DNA of 64,000 bases from Paraburkholderia caffeinitolerans. Lineage in GTDB: Bacteria > Pseudomonadota > Gammaproteobacteria > Burkholderiales > Burkholderiaceae. The translations under genes and the position numbers were made by a program. The notes under the pieces were generated by a model, which worked only from the letters and a program-made list of their open reading frames with translations, ran no database searches and was not told the origin of the DNA. Position 1 is the stretch's first letter, and each line of letters opens with the position of its first letter. Positions 35,067 through 42,996 of the stretch are shown here, piece by piece. Location of the stretch: contig NZ_CADIKL010000023.1 of NCBI RefSeq assembly GCF_902859945.1, positions 53,425-117,424 of the forward strand. Reading direction: 5' to 3'.

Positions 35067-36134
35067 ATGCTGTTGCTCAATCCCGGTCCCGTCACGCTTA
35101 CCGAGCGCGTGCGCCGAAGCCTGCTGCAAGAAGACCTGTGCCACCGCGAAAGCGAATTCTTCAACATTCAGGAAGAGGCGCGCACGCGCCTCGTGGGTGT
35201 CTACGATCTGGACCCCGCGCAATGGCAGGCGGTGCTCATGACCGGCTCCGGCACAGCCGCGGTCGAGAGCATGATTGCCTCGCTCGTGCCCGCCAACGGC
35301 AAGCTGCTGATCGTCGAGAACGGTGTGTATGGCGAGCGCATCACGCAGATCGCGGCGCAGTACCACATCGCGCACGAGGTGGTGAAACACGAGTGGATGC
35401 AGGCGCCCGATCTCGCGCGCATTTGTGCGGCGCTCGACGCGGACCGTGCAATCACGCATGTCGCGATCATCCACCACGAAACCACCACGGGACGGCTCAA
35501 CGATCTGCGCGCGCTGGGCGAGGCGTGCCGCGCACGCGGCGTGCAGATGCTCGTGGACGGCGTGAGCAGCTTCGGCGCGGAGGCCATCGATTTCGCCGAC
35601 ACCAGCATCGCAGCCGTGGCCGCGACCGCGAACAAGTGCCTGCACGGCGTGCCGGGCGCGGCCTTCGTCGTGGTGCGCCGCGCCGCGCTCGCGAATGCAT
35701 CGAGCCGCACGTACTACCTCGACCTCAAGCGCCTCGCCACGCTCCAGGATCAGCGCAATACGCCGTTCACGCCTTCGGTGCACGCGTACTATGCGCTAGT
35801 CGAAGCGCTGCGCGAACTCGCGGATGAAGGTGGTTGGCAAGCGCGTCACGCGCGCTATGCAGCGCTTTCGGAGCAGGTGCGCGCGGGGCTTGCCGCGCGC
35901 GGGATGGCAAGCGTGTTGCCGAAGGACGCGTCCTCGGTGGTGTTGCGCGCGTTCCACCTGCCGGCTGGCGTCGACTATCCGACTTTGCACGACGCGCTCA
36001 AGGCGCGCGGCTTCGTGATTTATGCGGGGCAAGGCGGCTTGTCGAAGGAACTGTTCCGCATCTCGACGATGGGCGACATTCACGCCGCCGATGTCGAGCG
36101 TTTGCTGGCGGCGTTCGACGCAGTCGCGAAGTAA
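35067..36134 (+). CDS. phnW: 2-aminoethylphosphonate aminotransferase
   Basis: PLP enzyme that interconverts phosphonoacetaldehyde and 2-aminoethylphosphonate; in this operon it should act in the biosynthetic direction. ATG 35067 (MLLLNPGPVTLTERVRRSLL), 7 nt after AAGGAA, gives 355 residues; ATGs at 35028 and 35040 lie inside or across the aepY end and lack a ribosome site. Fold-type I motifs: MTGSGTAAVESMIASL, HHETTTGRLNDL, LVDGVSSFGAEAIDF and the PLP Lys in TANKCLHGVPGAAF. The operon ends here, before a convergent PepSY gene. No phosphonate transferase, phosphonatase or C-P lyase gene is nearby, so the use of the product is not shown. Confidence 0.9.
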   Translation: MLLLNPGPVTLTERVRRSLLQEDLCHRESEFFNIQEEARTRLVGVYDLDPAQWQAVLMTGSGTAAVESMIASLVPANGKLLIVENGVYGERITQIAAQYHIAHEVVKHEWMQAPDLARICAALDADRAITHVAIIHHETTTGRLNDLRALGEACRARGVQMLVDGVSSFGAEAIDFADTSIAAVAATANKCLHGVPGAAFVVVRRAALANASSRTYYLDLKRLATLQDQRNTPFTPSVHAYYALVEALRELADEGGWQARHARYAALSEQVRAGLAARGMASVLPKDASSVVLRAFHLPAGVDYPTLHDALKARGFVIYAGQGGLSKELFRISTMGDIHAADVERLLAAFDAVAK

Positions 36135-36158
36135 CCATCACGATTCAAGCCGCGCCGC

Positions 36159-37391
36159 TCACCCCGCCGCGCGTTCTTCCGCGCTCACCGACGTGGCCTC
36201 TCTCGCGGGCTTGCTTGCGCTCTTGCGGCGCGCCCGCGCCTTCTTCAGCCAGATCAGCACGCCCGTCACGCTGAGCGTCGCGACGGCCACGCCCATGAGG
36301 CTCATGGCAATGCGCCCCGGCAATCCGGCGATCCGTCCCGAGTGCAGCGGAAACTGCGCCTGGATGAAGAGGTCGCCGGCGCTACCGCGTCCGGGGATTT
36401 GCCGGGCGATGACCTCGCCCGTGCGTGCGTTCATGACAAGCCAGGGATTGCCGAGACCGGCGTCGCCGTGATCGTTGCCCGCCGCGAAGTAGCCCACGCC
36501 GTACGCGCCGAGCGCGGGCATCGCGAACAGGCCGCCCGGCGGCGCTGCAATGCCTTCGCTGCGGCCCAGCGCCGGGGCCATGGCGGCGATGCGTGTGCGC
36601 GCGGAGGCGGTTTCGGCGGGCGTTAGGGACGGGCCGGGCGCAGCGGTTCGGAACGGATCCGGCGCGAGCGTCGAGAACAGCGACACCACGGGGCGTACGA
36701 CCTGCGTGCCGAGATTCATCGAGATCGATGTGAGTGCAACCATTATCAGCAGACCCCAGAGCCAGACGCCGCCCGAGCGGTGCAGGTCGAATGTGAGCGC
36801 GTAGCCGCCGCGCTTCACGCGAAATGCGAGCGATTTGCGCCAGCTCTTGAGGTTCGGAAAGGCCAGCACGATGGCGATGAAGCCGTCCAGCAGCCAGACC
36901 ATGCCCACGACGCCCATGGTCCAGACGCCGAGGTCGATGCCCATTTTCGTGGGCAGAAACAGCGTGTAGTGCAATTGATAGAGGAACGGGATCAGGTTCA
37001 GGCGCGCGAGCGAGGGCGCGCCCCACATGCGGCGGCCTTGCTCGACGCCGGTGACCGGGTCCATCGCGACCTGGTTGTAGCCGAGCGCAAATGGCTCGCC
37101 AGTCTTCGGGTCGAGACGCGGTTCCACGCGCACGACGAACGTGTGGCCGGGCTCGACCGAAAGCGGCATATAGCTGATCTGCGCGCGCGGGTCGGCGGCC
37201 TCCACGCGGTTGGCGAGCGTCAGCGCGGGCAGCGGCGCGCCGGCCGTATCGGCGCGATAGAAAGAGGGATTGAGCGCCGCATCGAGCTCGTGATCCCAGG
37301 CGATCACGGCGCCTGTGAGGCCGGCGAGAAACAGAAATGCCGCCGTCCCGAGTCCGAGCCAGCGGTGCAGGCGGACCAGCAGGGCTCTCAT
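36159..37391 (-). CDS. PepSY-associated membrane protein, probably iron-related
   Basis: ATG 37391 (MRALLVRLHRWLGLGTAAFLF) gives 410 residues; a longer frame to 37430 is unlikely. It has four predicted membrane helices (LGTAAFLFLAGLTGAVIAWDHELD; MGVVGMVWLLDGFIAIVLAFP; GVWLWGLLIMVALTSISMNL; GRIAMSLMGVAVATLSVTGVLIWL) and PepSY-type extracytoplasmic domains (SYMPLSVEPGHTFVVRVEPR; FIQAQFPLHSGRIAGLPG). Family members are often found with siderophore uptake and act in ferric-siderophore reduction. A Fur-like box 128 bp upstream supports iron regulation. No TonB receptor is adjacent. C-terminal Lys/Arg/Ala-rich tail. Confidence 0.85.
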   Translation of the reverse strand: MRALLVRLHRWLGLGTAAFLFLAGLTGAVIAWDHELDAALNPSFYRADTAGAPLPALTLANRVEAADPRAQISYMPLSVEPGHTFVVRVEPRLDPKTGEPFALGYNQVAMDPVTGVEQGRRMWGAPSLARLNLIPFLYQLHYTLFLPTKMGIDLGVWTMGVVGMVWLLDGFIAIVLAFPNLKSWRKSLAFRVKRGGYALTFDLHRSGGVWLWGLLIMVALTSISMNLGTQVVRPVVSLFSTLAPDPFRTAAPGPSLTPAETASARTRIAAMAPALGRSEGIAAPPGGLFAMPALGAYGVGYFAAGNDHGDAGLGNPWLVMNARTGEVIARQIPGRGSAGDLFIQAQFPLHSGRIAGLPGRIAMSLMGVAVATLSVTGVLIWLKKARARRKSASKPAREATSVSAEERAAG

Positions 37392-37518
37392 GCGGGTGCA
37401 CCGGGAAGGGCGCGAGCGCGGCGAACGCAACGAGTGTGTCGGTCCGCGCGGGCGAGCGCGGTCGGGGAGACGGTCACGATGGCTTGGGTGAATCCGGTTA
37501 AATGAAATATTGATTGCA

Positions 37519-37537
37519 AATACGAATCGTTCGCATT
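37519..37537 (-). promoter_or_regulatory. probable Fur box upstream of the PepSY gene
   Basis: AATACGAATCGTTCGCATT is a 19-bp dyad with 15 of 19 positions symmetric. It matches the pattern of Burkholderia Fur sites (AATnCGAATnnTTCGnATT) better than the E. coli consensus. It is A/T-rich, unlike its surroundings, and lies 128 bp upstream of the PepSY start on the promoter side. Confidence 0.6.
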
Positions 37538-37655
37538 CTATAAAGAGGGGCGCGCGAATGCAAGCTTCGCGAAAGTAGGAGAACGCGGAGGTGGGTGGGA
37601 AATACCGCTGGCGGCTGGCGGCGAGTGCCGCGCGGCCGGCGCCTTGCGCGCTTCG

Positions 37656-37805
37656 CTACACCGGATCTTTGTTCGGCGGACCGTCCGGGCGTTGCGGCTC
37701 CTCGCCGTGATGTCCGGGTGGCGGCGGCGTGAGCGGATCGCGCTCGGGGTCGCGGGTGGGATCGGCGAGCGGGTCGGGCAGCGGATTGGTGTGCGAGCAG
37801 ATCAT
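37656..37805 (-). CDS. 49-residue Asp-Pro repeat small protein
   Basis: A short gene reading MICSHTNPLPDPLADPTRD and on to DGPPNKDPV. It has six DP dipeptides in a regular spacing, four consecutive Pro, and GHHGEE. The whole protein is low-complexity, Pro/Asp-rich and probably disordered. Asp-Pro-rich short proteins of this style are common but uncharacterised in Burkholderiaceae. A ribosome-site-like GAGG lies about 9 nt before the ATG (minus strand ACGAGGTACCCGCG). It sits alone between the PepSY gene and mocA. The stretch 37538-37655 has nothing I can identify. Confidence 0.55.
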   Translation of the reverse strand: MICSHTNPLPDPLADPTRDPERDPLTPPPPGHHGEEPQRPDGPPNKDPV

Positions 37806-37940
37806 CGCGGGTACCTCGTGCGCAGGCGTGGCCAATCGGGCGCGATGTGTGGATGGTCCTTATAGCCTAGGCGATCGGCGCGCCTCGTGCGGGATTTCGC
37901 TTGCGCGCGCCAGACCTTGGAGGCGGCGAGAGGCGAGAGC

Positions 37941-38528
37941 CTAGAGGCCGTTCAGATCGGCAGGGGTATCGACGTCGCGCAGGATGCCGGGGTCGTCCAC
38001 GTCGATGCGGGCGAGCGCAGGCGAATTCAGCAGCGCACGCGCGCCGGTGTCGCCGTCGAGAGCGAGCAGCGCCGCGCGATGTGCGAGCCCGAATCCGACC
38101 GGATGGCCGCGCTGCCCGCGATAGAACGGGGCGACTAGCGGCTTGTCCGCATCGAGTTCGCGCGCGACGGCCTCGATGGTCGCGGGCGCGATGCGCGGCA
38201 TGTCCGCGAGCGCCACGATCCAGCTTTCTCCTTCGGAGTCCGCTTCGATAGCTGCGGCGAGGCTCGCGCCCATGCCTCTCACGGCGGCTGCGGCGAACAC
38301 CACGTCGCAGCCGGCGTCGTTCAAGACGTGGGCGAGCGCTTCCGCACCGGGGCGCACCACGGCGATCACCTTCGGCGTGACCATCAGGAGCCGGTGCGCG
38401 GCCTCATGAGCAACGCTGACGCCGCTGGGTAGCGGCGCGAGAAGCTTGTTGCGCAAACCTTGGGGATCGAAGCGCGATCCTGTGCCGGCGGCGAGCAATA
38501 CGCCGGTGGCGAGCGATGCATAGGCCAT
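37941..38528 (-). CDS. mocA: molybdenum cofactor cytidylyltransferase
   Basis: Transfers CMP to molybdopterin to make the cytosine dinucleotide cofactor used by xanthine-oxidase family enzymes. The 195 residues have the NTP-transferase signature GVLLAAGTGSRFDPQG, with NKLLAPLPSG following, the metal-binding ALADMPRI and RGQRGHPVGF, typical of MocA/MobA-like proteins. It lies 154 bp downstream of the molybdenum hydroxylase genes on the same strand, which supports MocA over MobA. The start ATG has no strong ribosome site (GGCGCCCCCC). Confidence 0.85.
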   Translation of the reverse strand: MAYASLATGVLLAAGTGSRFDPQGLRNKLLAPLPSGVSVAHEAAHRLLMVTPKVIAVVRPGAEALAHVLNDAGCDVVFAAAAVRGMGASLAAAIEADSEGESWIVALADMPRIAPATIEAVARELDADKPLVAPFYRGQRGHPVGFGLAHRAALLALDGDTGARALLNSPALARIDVDDPGILRDVDTPADLNGL

Positions 38529-38682
38529 GGGGGGCGCCGCGCGAGAGAGGGGAGGCGTTGATTGTGCGGTGCAACCGCGCGCGAGGCAAGCCCCGGGAAG
38601 ACGCGCGGGGCACCTCGCTTTGCGTACGGTTCCTGGTCACGCGAGCCTGTCATGCGATCGTCACGATCGGGTCACGCGCGGG

Positions 38683-40914
38683 TTACGTGAATGCGTGACG
38701 CGGCAGCATCAGCTTGTCGAGCGTGATCGGCAGATCGCGCACGCGCACGCCCGTGGCGTGATAGACCGCGTTGGCGATCGCCGCGGGCACGCCGGTGATG
38801 CCGATCTCGCCGATGCCGCGCACGCCGAGCGGATTGAAGCGCAAGTCCGGCGTGCCCACGAACAGCACGTCCAGATCGGCGATGTCGGCATTCACTGGCA
38901 CGTGATAGTCGGCGAGATTGCCGTTGGCGAAGCGGCCCGTGCGCGCGTCGAGCTGGGCGTCTTCGTGCAGCGCCGTGCTCACGCCCCAGACCATGCCGCC
39001 CATTAGCTGGTTGCGCGCTGTTTTTTCGTTGAGCACCTGCCCCACGTCGTAAGCGCCGACGATGCGCGCCACGCGCACCGTGCCGAGTTCGGCGTCCACA
39101 TGCACCTCGGCGAAGACCGCGCCGAACGAGTGGAACGCGTACTGCTGCCGCTCCGCGCCCGGCTTTTCCGTGGCTTGCGCTTCGATCGGCTTGCCGCCCG
39201 CGCGCGCGATGATGGCGGCGGCCGGGTCGCGGCGCGCGGCGTCGCCAGTCGAGACGACCCAGCCGTCGGTGACCGTGACCTCGCTGCTCGCCGCGCCATG
39301 GACCGGCGAAGCGGGATCGGCGATGGCGAGCGCGATCAGCTTGTCGCGCGCGGCGCGCGCCGCCGCCTGCACGGCGGGCGAGACGCTTGCCGCCGATTGC
39401 GAGCCGCCCGAGCCCGGCGCGTGCGGCAGCGTTGAATCGCCGAGCGCGAAGCGGATACGGTCGGGCGGAAAACCAAGCGCATCGGCGGCTACCTGGGTCA
39501 TCACGGTATAGGTGCCGGTGCCGATGTCCTGCGTGCCGGAGGCGACCATCGCGGTGCCGTCGGGCAGGATGCGCGCGAGGGCCGCCGCTTCGCTGCGGTT
39601 GGCCGGATAAGTCGCGCCCGCCATGCCGAGGCCGATTAGCGTGTTGCCCTCGCGCATCGCGCGTGGCGCGTTCACGCGGCGCGCCCAGCCGAAGCGCTGC
39701 GCGCCGGCCGCATAGCATTCGCGCAGCGCCTTCGACGACCATGGCTTTCCGTCTTGCGGTTCCACCTCGGCGTAGTTTTTCAGGCGCAGCGCGATGGGGT
39801 CCATCTTCAGGCGCCAAGCCAGTTCGTCCATTGCGGATTCGAGCGCGAACGAGCCGGTCGTCTCGCCGGGCGCGCGCGTGAAGGTGGGCGTGCCGACGTT
39901 GAGCGGCACGACGCGATGGCTCGTGCTCAGGTTCGGGCACGCGTACATCATGCGCGTGACGAGACCCGACATCTCGGTCCAGTCCTCGAACGCCGAGGTG
40001 TGCGAGAGCGTGTCGTGACGCACGCCGGTGAGCGTGCCGTCCGCGCGCGCGGCAATCGAGAGATGCTGCTCCGTGTGGGGTCGCGAACCCACCAGCCCGA
40101 ACATCTGCGGCCGTGTGAGCGCGAGGCGCACGGGGCGGCCGGTCTGCTTCGCGGCCATCGCGCACAAGCTCACGTGGGACCATGAGGATCCCTTACAACC
40201 GAAGCCACCGCCGATGAACGGCGAGATCACGCGGATGTTATCCGCCGGGATGCCGAATACGGCGGCCACGGCGGCGCGATCGTTCGTCACGCCCTGGGTG
40301 GAGTCGTAGAGCGTGAGTTCGGGGCCGTCCCAGCGCGCCATCGTCGCGTGCGGCTCCATCGGGTTGTGGAACTGCGTGGGCGTGGTGTAGACCGCATCGA
40401 TGCGCAGCGCGCCCTCGTGCATACCCGCTTCCACATTGCCGCGCTGCGAATCGATCGGTCGCCCGGGCATCGCGACCGGTGTGTGCGCCTGCGCTTTCGC
40501 ACGCGCGAAGTCGAGCGTCGCCGGCATGGCGGCATAGGTCACGCTCACGTGCTGCGCGGCGTCGGCGGCGTGTTCGAGCGTGTCCGCCACCACGACCGCG
40601 ACAGGCTCGTTGCTATAGCGCACGACGTTGTCCTGCAGCAGCGTGAGGCGTCGCACTGCGGGCGGCGAAACAGGTGGGCGTCCCGCGTTGGGCAGGCGCA
40701 TCGCGTTCTGCGAGGTCATCACGAGCAGCACGCCGGGCATGGCTCGCGCGCGGCTCGTGTCGATCGACGCAATCGTGCCGCTCGCCACCGTGCTCGTCAC
40801 CAGCACGGCATGTGCGAGACGCGCCTCGGGAAAATCGGCCGCGTAATTCGCGCCGCCGGTGACCTTGAGCATGCCGTCGATGCGGTCGACCGGCTGTCCG
40901 ATCAGCTGGTTCAT
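38683..40914 (-). CDS. paoC: molybdenum hydroxylase large subunit (PaoC type)
   Basis: Catalytic molybdopterin subunit of a xanthine-oxidase family enzyme that oxidises aldehydes or similar substrates. ATG 40914 overlaps the FAD subunit stop (ATGA) and gives 743 residues, the length of PaoC/YagR. Visible motifs: RIDGMLKVTGGANYAADF, the FIGGGFGCKG molybdopterin-binding loop, TRAPGETTGSFALESAMDELAWRL, QDIGTGTYTVMTQ, AASVSPAVQAAARAARDKL and the near-C-terminal GVRGIGEIGITGVPAAIANAV, whose Glu matches the conserved catalytic Glu. There is no signal peptide, so it is probably exported with the Tat-signal subunit. The enzyme substrate is not determined. Confidence 0.9.
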   Translation of the reverse strand: MNQLIGQPVDRIDGMLKVTGGANYAADFPEARLAHAVLVTSTVASGTIASIDTSRARAMPGVLLVMTSQNAMRLPNAGRPPVSPPAVRRLTLLQDNVVRYSNEPVAVVVADTLEHAADAAQHVSVTYAAMPATLDFARAKAQAHTPVAMPGRPIDSQRGNVEAGMHEGALRIDAVYTTPTQFHNPMEPHATMARWDGPELTLYDSTQGVTNDRAAVAAVFGIPADNIRVISPFIGGGFGCKGSSWSHVSLCAMAAKQTGRPVRLALTRPQMFGLVGSRPHTEQHLSIAARADGTLTGVRHDTLSHTSAFEDWTEMSGLVTRMMYACPNLSTSHRVVPLNVGTPTFTRAPGETTGSFALESAMDELAWRLKMDPIALRLKNYAEVEPQDGKPWSSKALRECYAAGAQRFGWARRVNAPRAMREGNTLIGLGMAGATYPANRSEAAALARILPDGTAMVASGTQDIGTGTYTVMTQVAADALGFPPDRIRFALGDSTLPHAPGSGGSQSAASVSPAVQAAARAARDKLIALAIADPASPVHGAASSEVTVTDGWVVSTGDAARRDPAAAIIARAGGKPIEAQATEKPGAERQQYAFHSFGAVFAEVHVDAELGTVRVARIVGAYDVGQVLNEKTARNQLMGGMVWGVSTALHEDAQLDARTGRFANGNLADYHVPVNADIADLDVLFVGTPDLRFNPLGVRGIGEIGITGVPAAIANAVYHATGVRVRDLPITLDKLMLPRHAFT

Positions 40915-41933
40915 GCGTGTTCTCCCGTGACGCTTGTGCCCGTCACTGGGCTGCCGGCGGCCAGCATTGCGGCGCGCACGATCGCGCGTTGCGCGAGTTC
41001 GACCTTGAACGCGTTGCCGGAGAGCGGCTGCGCTTGCGCGAGTTCCGCGGCGGCGGCGCTGCGCAACGTGGCTGCTTCGAGCGTGTGCCCGGTGAGGTGT
41101 TGCTCGGCGCGGCTCGCACGCCACGGCTTGTGCGCGACGCCGCCTAGTGCAATGCGCGCGGCGCGCACGCGCTGGCCATCGAGTTGCAACGCCACCGCCA
41201 CGGAGACCAGCGCGAACGCATAGCTCGCGCGGTCGCGCAGCTTCAGGTAGTGCGTGTGATCGCTGAACGCGGGCGGCGGCAGATCCACCGACGTGATCAG
41301 TTCGCCGGGCGCGAGCGTCGTGTCCTGATCGGCGTGCTCGGCGGGCAGCCGGTGAAACTGCGCAATCGGAATCGCGCGTGCGCCGCGCGGGCCGCGCACT
41401 TGCACCGTGGCGTCGAGCGCCGCGAGCGCCACGCTCATATCGGACGGATTCACCGCCACGCATTGCGCGCTCGCGCCGAGAATCGCGTGCATCCGGTTGA
41501 AGCCTTCACGTGCGGCGCAGCCGCTGCCGGGCGCGCGCTTATTGCATTGCGCGAACGCGGTGTCGTAGAAGTACGCGCAACGCGTGCGCTGCATGAGATT
41601 GCCGCCCACGGTGGCCATGTTGCGCAATTGCGGCGACGCGCCCGCGAGCAAGGCCTGCGTGAGCAGCGGGTAGCGCGTGCGTATGAGCGCGTGATTCGCT
41701 GCGTCGCTATTGCGCACGAGCGCGCCGATGCGCAGGCCGCCATCGGGCAAGGTCTCGATGTTCCCGAGCGCGGCAATGCGCGTGATGTCGATGAGCTTGA
41801 GCGGATGCGCGACACCGCCTTTCATGAGATCGAGCAGATTCGTGCCGCCGCCGATGAAGGCCGCGCCCGGCTGCTGGGCGGCGGCAATCGCGGCGTCGAT
41901 GTCGTCGGCGCGCTGCCAGGAGAAGGCATCCAT
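40911..41933 (-). CDS. paoB: molybdenum hydroxylase FAD subunit (PaoB type)
   Basis: FAD-binding subunit that passes electrons from the 2Fe-2S centres to the acceptor. ATG 41933 after AAAGGAGC gives 340 residues. The FAD-binding motifs FIGGGTNLLDLMKGGV and GASPQLRNMATVGGNLMQRTRC are clear. PaoB-type subunits carry an extra 4Fe-4S cluster, and the Cys-rich stretch CAYFYDTAFAQCNKRAPGSGCAAREGFNRMHA fits it. The C-terminal part has LKLRDRASYAFALVSVAVAL. Middle gene of the operon, 17 bp after the iron-sulfur subunit. Confidence 0.9.
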   Translation of the reverse strand: MDAFSWQRADDIDAAIAAAQQPGAAFIGGGTNLLDLMKGGVAHPLKLIDITRIAALGNIETLPDGGLRIGALVRNSDAANHALIRTRYPLLTQALLAGASPQLRNMATVGGNLMQRTRCAYFYDTAFAQCNKRAPGSGCAAREGFNRMHAILGASAQCVAVNPSDMSVALAALDATVQVRGPRGARAIPIAQFHRLPAEHADQDTTLAPGELITSVDLPPPAFSDHTHYLKLRDRASYAFALVSVAVALQLDGQRVRAARIALGGVAHKPWRASRAEQHLTGHTLEAATLRSAAAAELAQAQPLSGNAFKVELAQRAIVRAAMLAAGSPVTGTSVTGEHA

Positions 41934-41950
41934 GGCCGTGCTCCTTTCTT

Positions 41951-42670
41951 TCAGGCGCTGGCCGCGTGCGCGTCGCGCACTGCCGCCACGATGTTGGCAT
42001 AGGCGCCGCAGCGGCAGAGGTTGCCGCTCATGCGCTCGCGAATCTCGGCGTCGCTCAGTTGCGCGGGGGGGCTGCGCACGTCGGCGGTCACGGCGCTTGC
42101 CGCACCGGCCGCGAACTCGGTGAGGCAGGCGGTGGCCGAGCACACCTGGCCGGGCGTGCAGTAGCCGCATTGCAGCGCGTCGCGTTCGATGAAGGCGCGT
42201 TGCACGGCGCTGGGTGCGTCCGCGCCCGCGAGGCCCTCGACGGTGGTGATGCGCTGGCCCTCGTGCATCACCGCGAGCGTGAGGCAACTGTTGATGCGGC
42301 GGCCTTCCACAAGCACCGTGCAGGCGCCGCACTGGCCGCGGTCGCAGCCTTTCTTCGTGCCGGTCAGGCCGGCGTAATCGCGCAGCGCATCGAGCAGCGT
42401 CACGCGAGGCTCGATATGGAGCACATATTCGCGGCCGTTGATGTCGAGCTTGACCGGCTGGGCGGGCGCGAGCGAGGGTGGCGGCGTGGCCGTATCGGCG
42501 GGGGACGGCGCGTTTTGCGACGGCGCGTTCTGCGCGTGCAGATGAGGCACGCTGCCCAGTGCGGCTGCAGCGGCGGCCGATTGCAGGAAGCGGCGGCGCG
42601 TGAGGTCGGCGGGAGCGGGGGTGGCGCCGTCGCGTTCGCGCGATGCGTCGACAGGGTGATCGTTGGACAT
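41951..42670 (-). CDS. paoA: molybdenum hydroxylase 2Fe-2S subunit with Tat signal (PaoA type)
   Basis: ATG 42670 (MSNDHPVDASRERDG) gives 239 residues. A twin-arginine signal (LTRRRFLQSAAAAAALGSVP ... LHA, about 26-48) should direct export of the folded complex to the periplasm. The mature part has two 2Fe-2S sites: CDRGQCGAC ... INSC (plant-ferredoxin type) and CGYC ... CRC (helical type). First gene of paoABC, on the same strand as the LysR gene upstream with 326 bp between. No PaoD/XdhC-type maturation gene is seen; mocA is present downstream. Confidence 0.9.
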   Translation of the reverse strand: MSNDHPVDASRERDGATPAPADLTRRRFLQSAAAAAALGSVPHLHAQNAPSQNAPSPADTATPPPSLAPAQPVKLDINGREYVLHIEPRVTLLDALRDYAGLTGTKKGCDRGQCGACTVLVEGRRINSCLTLAVMHEGQRITTVEGLAGADAPSAVQRAFIERDALQCGYCTPGQVCSATACLTEFAAGAASAVTADVRSPPAQLSDAEIRERMSGNLCRCGAYANIVAAVRDAHAASA

Positions 42671-42996
42671 GGCGTTCGACAGACTCCATAACGAAGACGG
42701 AACGTGAGGCGCGCAGCTTCGTGGCGCGGCTGTCCGCATGCAGCAAATCTGATGCCGCGTTCAGTCGGGCATGGCCTCCCTGCGTCCGCCATCAGAACAG
42801 CACGTTGCGCTTGTGGAACGTGAAAGTAAAGCGCTTGCGCGCGTGTTTCGAGGTGTGAATTGCTTGCTGGCACAACGCTGTCGCGGGGCTGACGCGAGGC
42901 CGTCACGAAGCTGGCGTGGTGGACAGAATTGCGCTGCCATACAGAAGTGACGCCGAGGAACGGCACCGCTTTTCAATAAGCCAATAAGCAGGATCG
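42671..42996 (-). other. 326-bp gap before paoA with no gene seen
   Basis: Region between the LysR stop and paoA, upstream of paoA on its coding strand, so it should hold the paoABC promoter. I see no clear -35/-10 pair, no terminator with a U-run, and no supported small gene. Confidence 0.5.
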
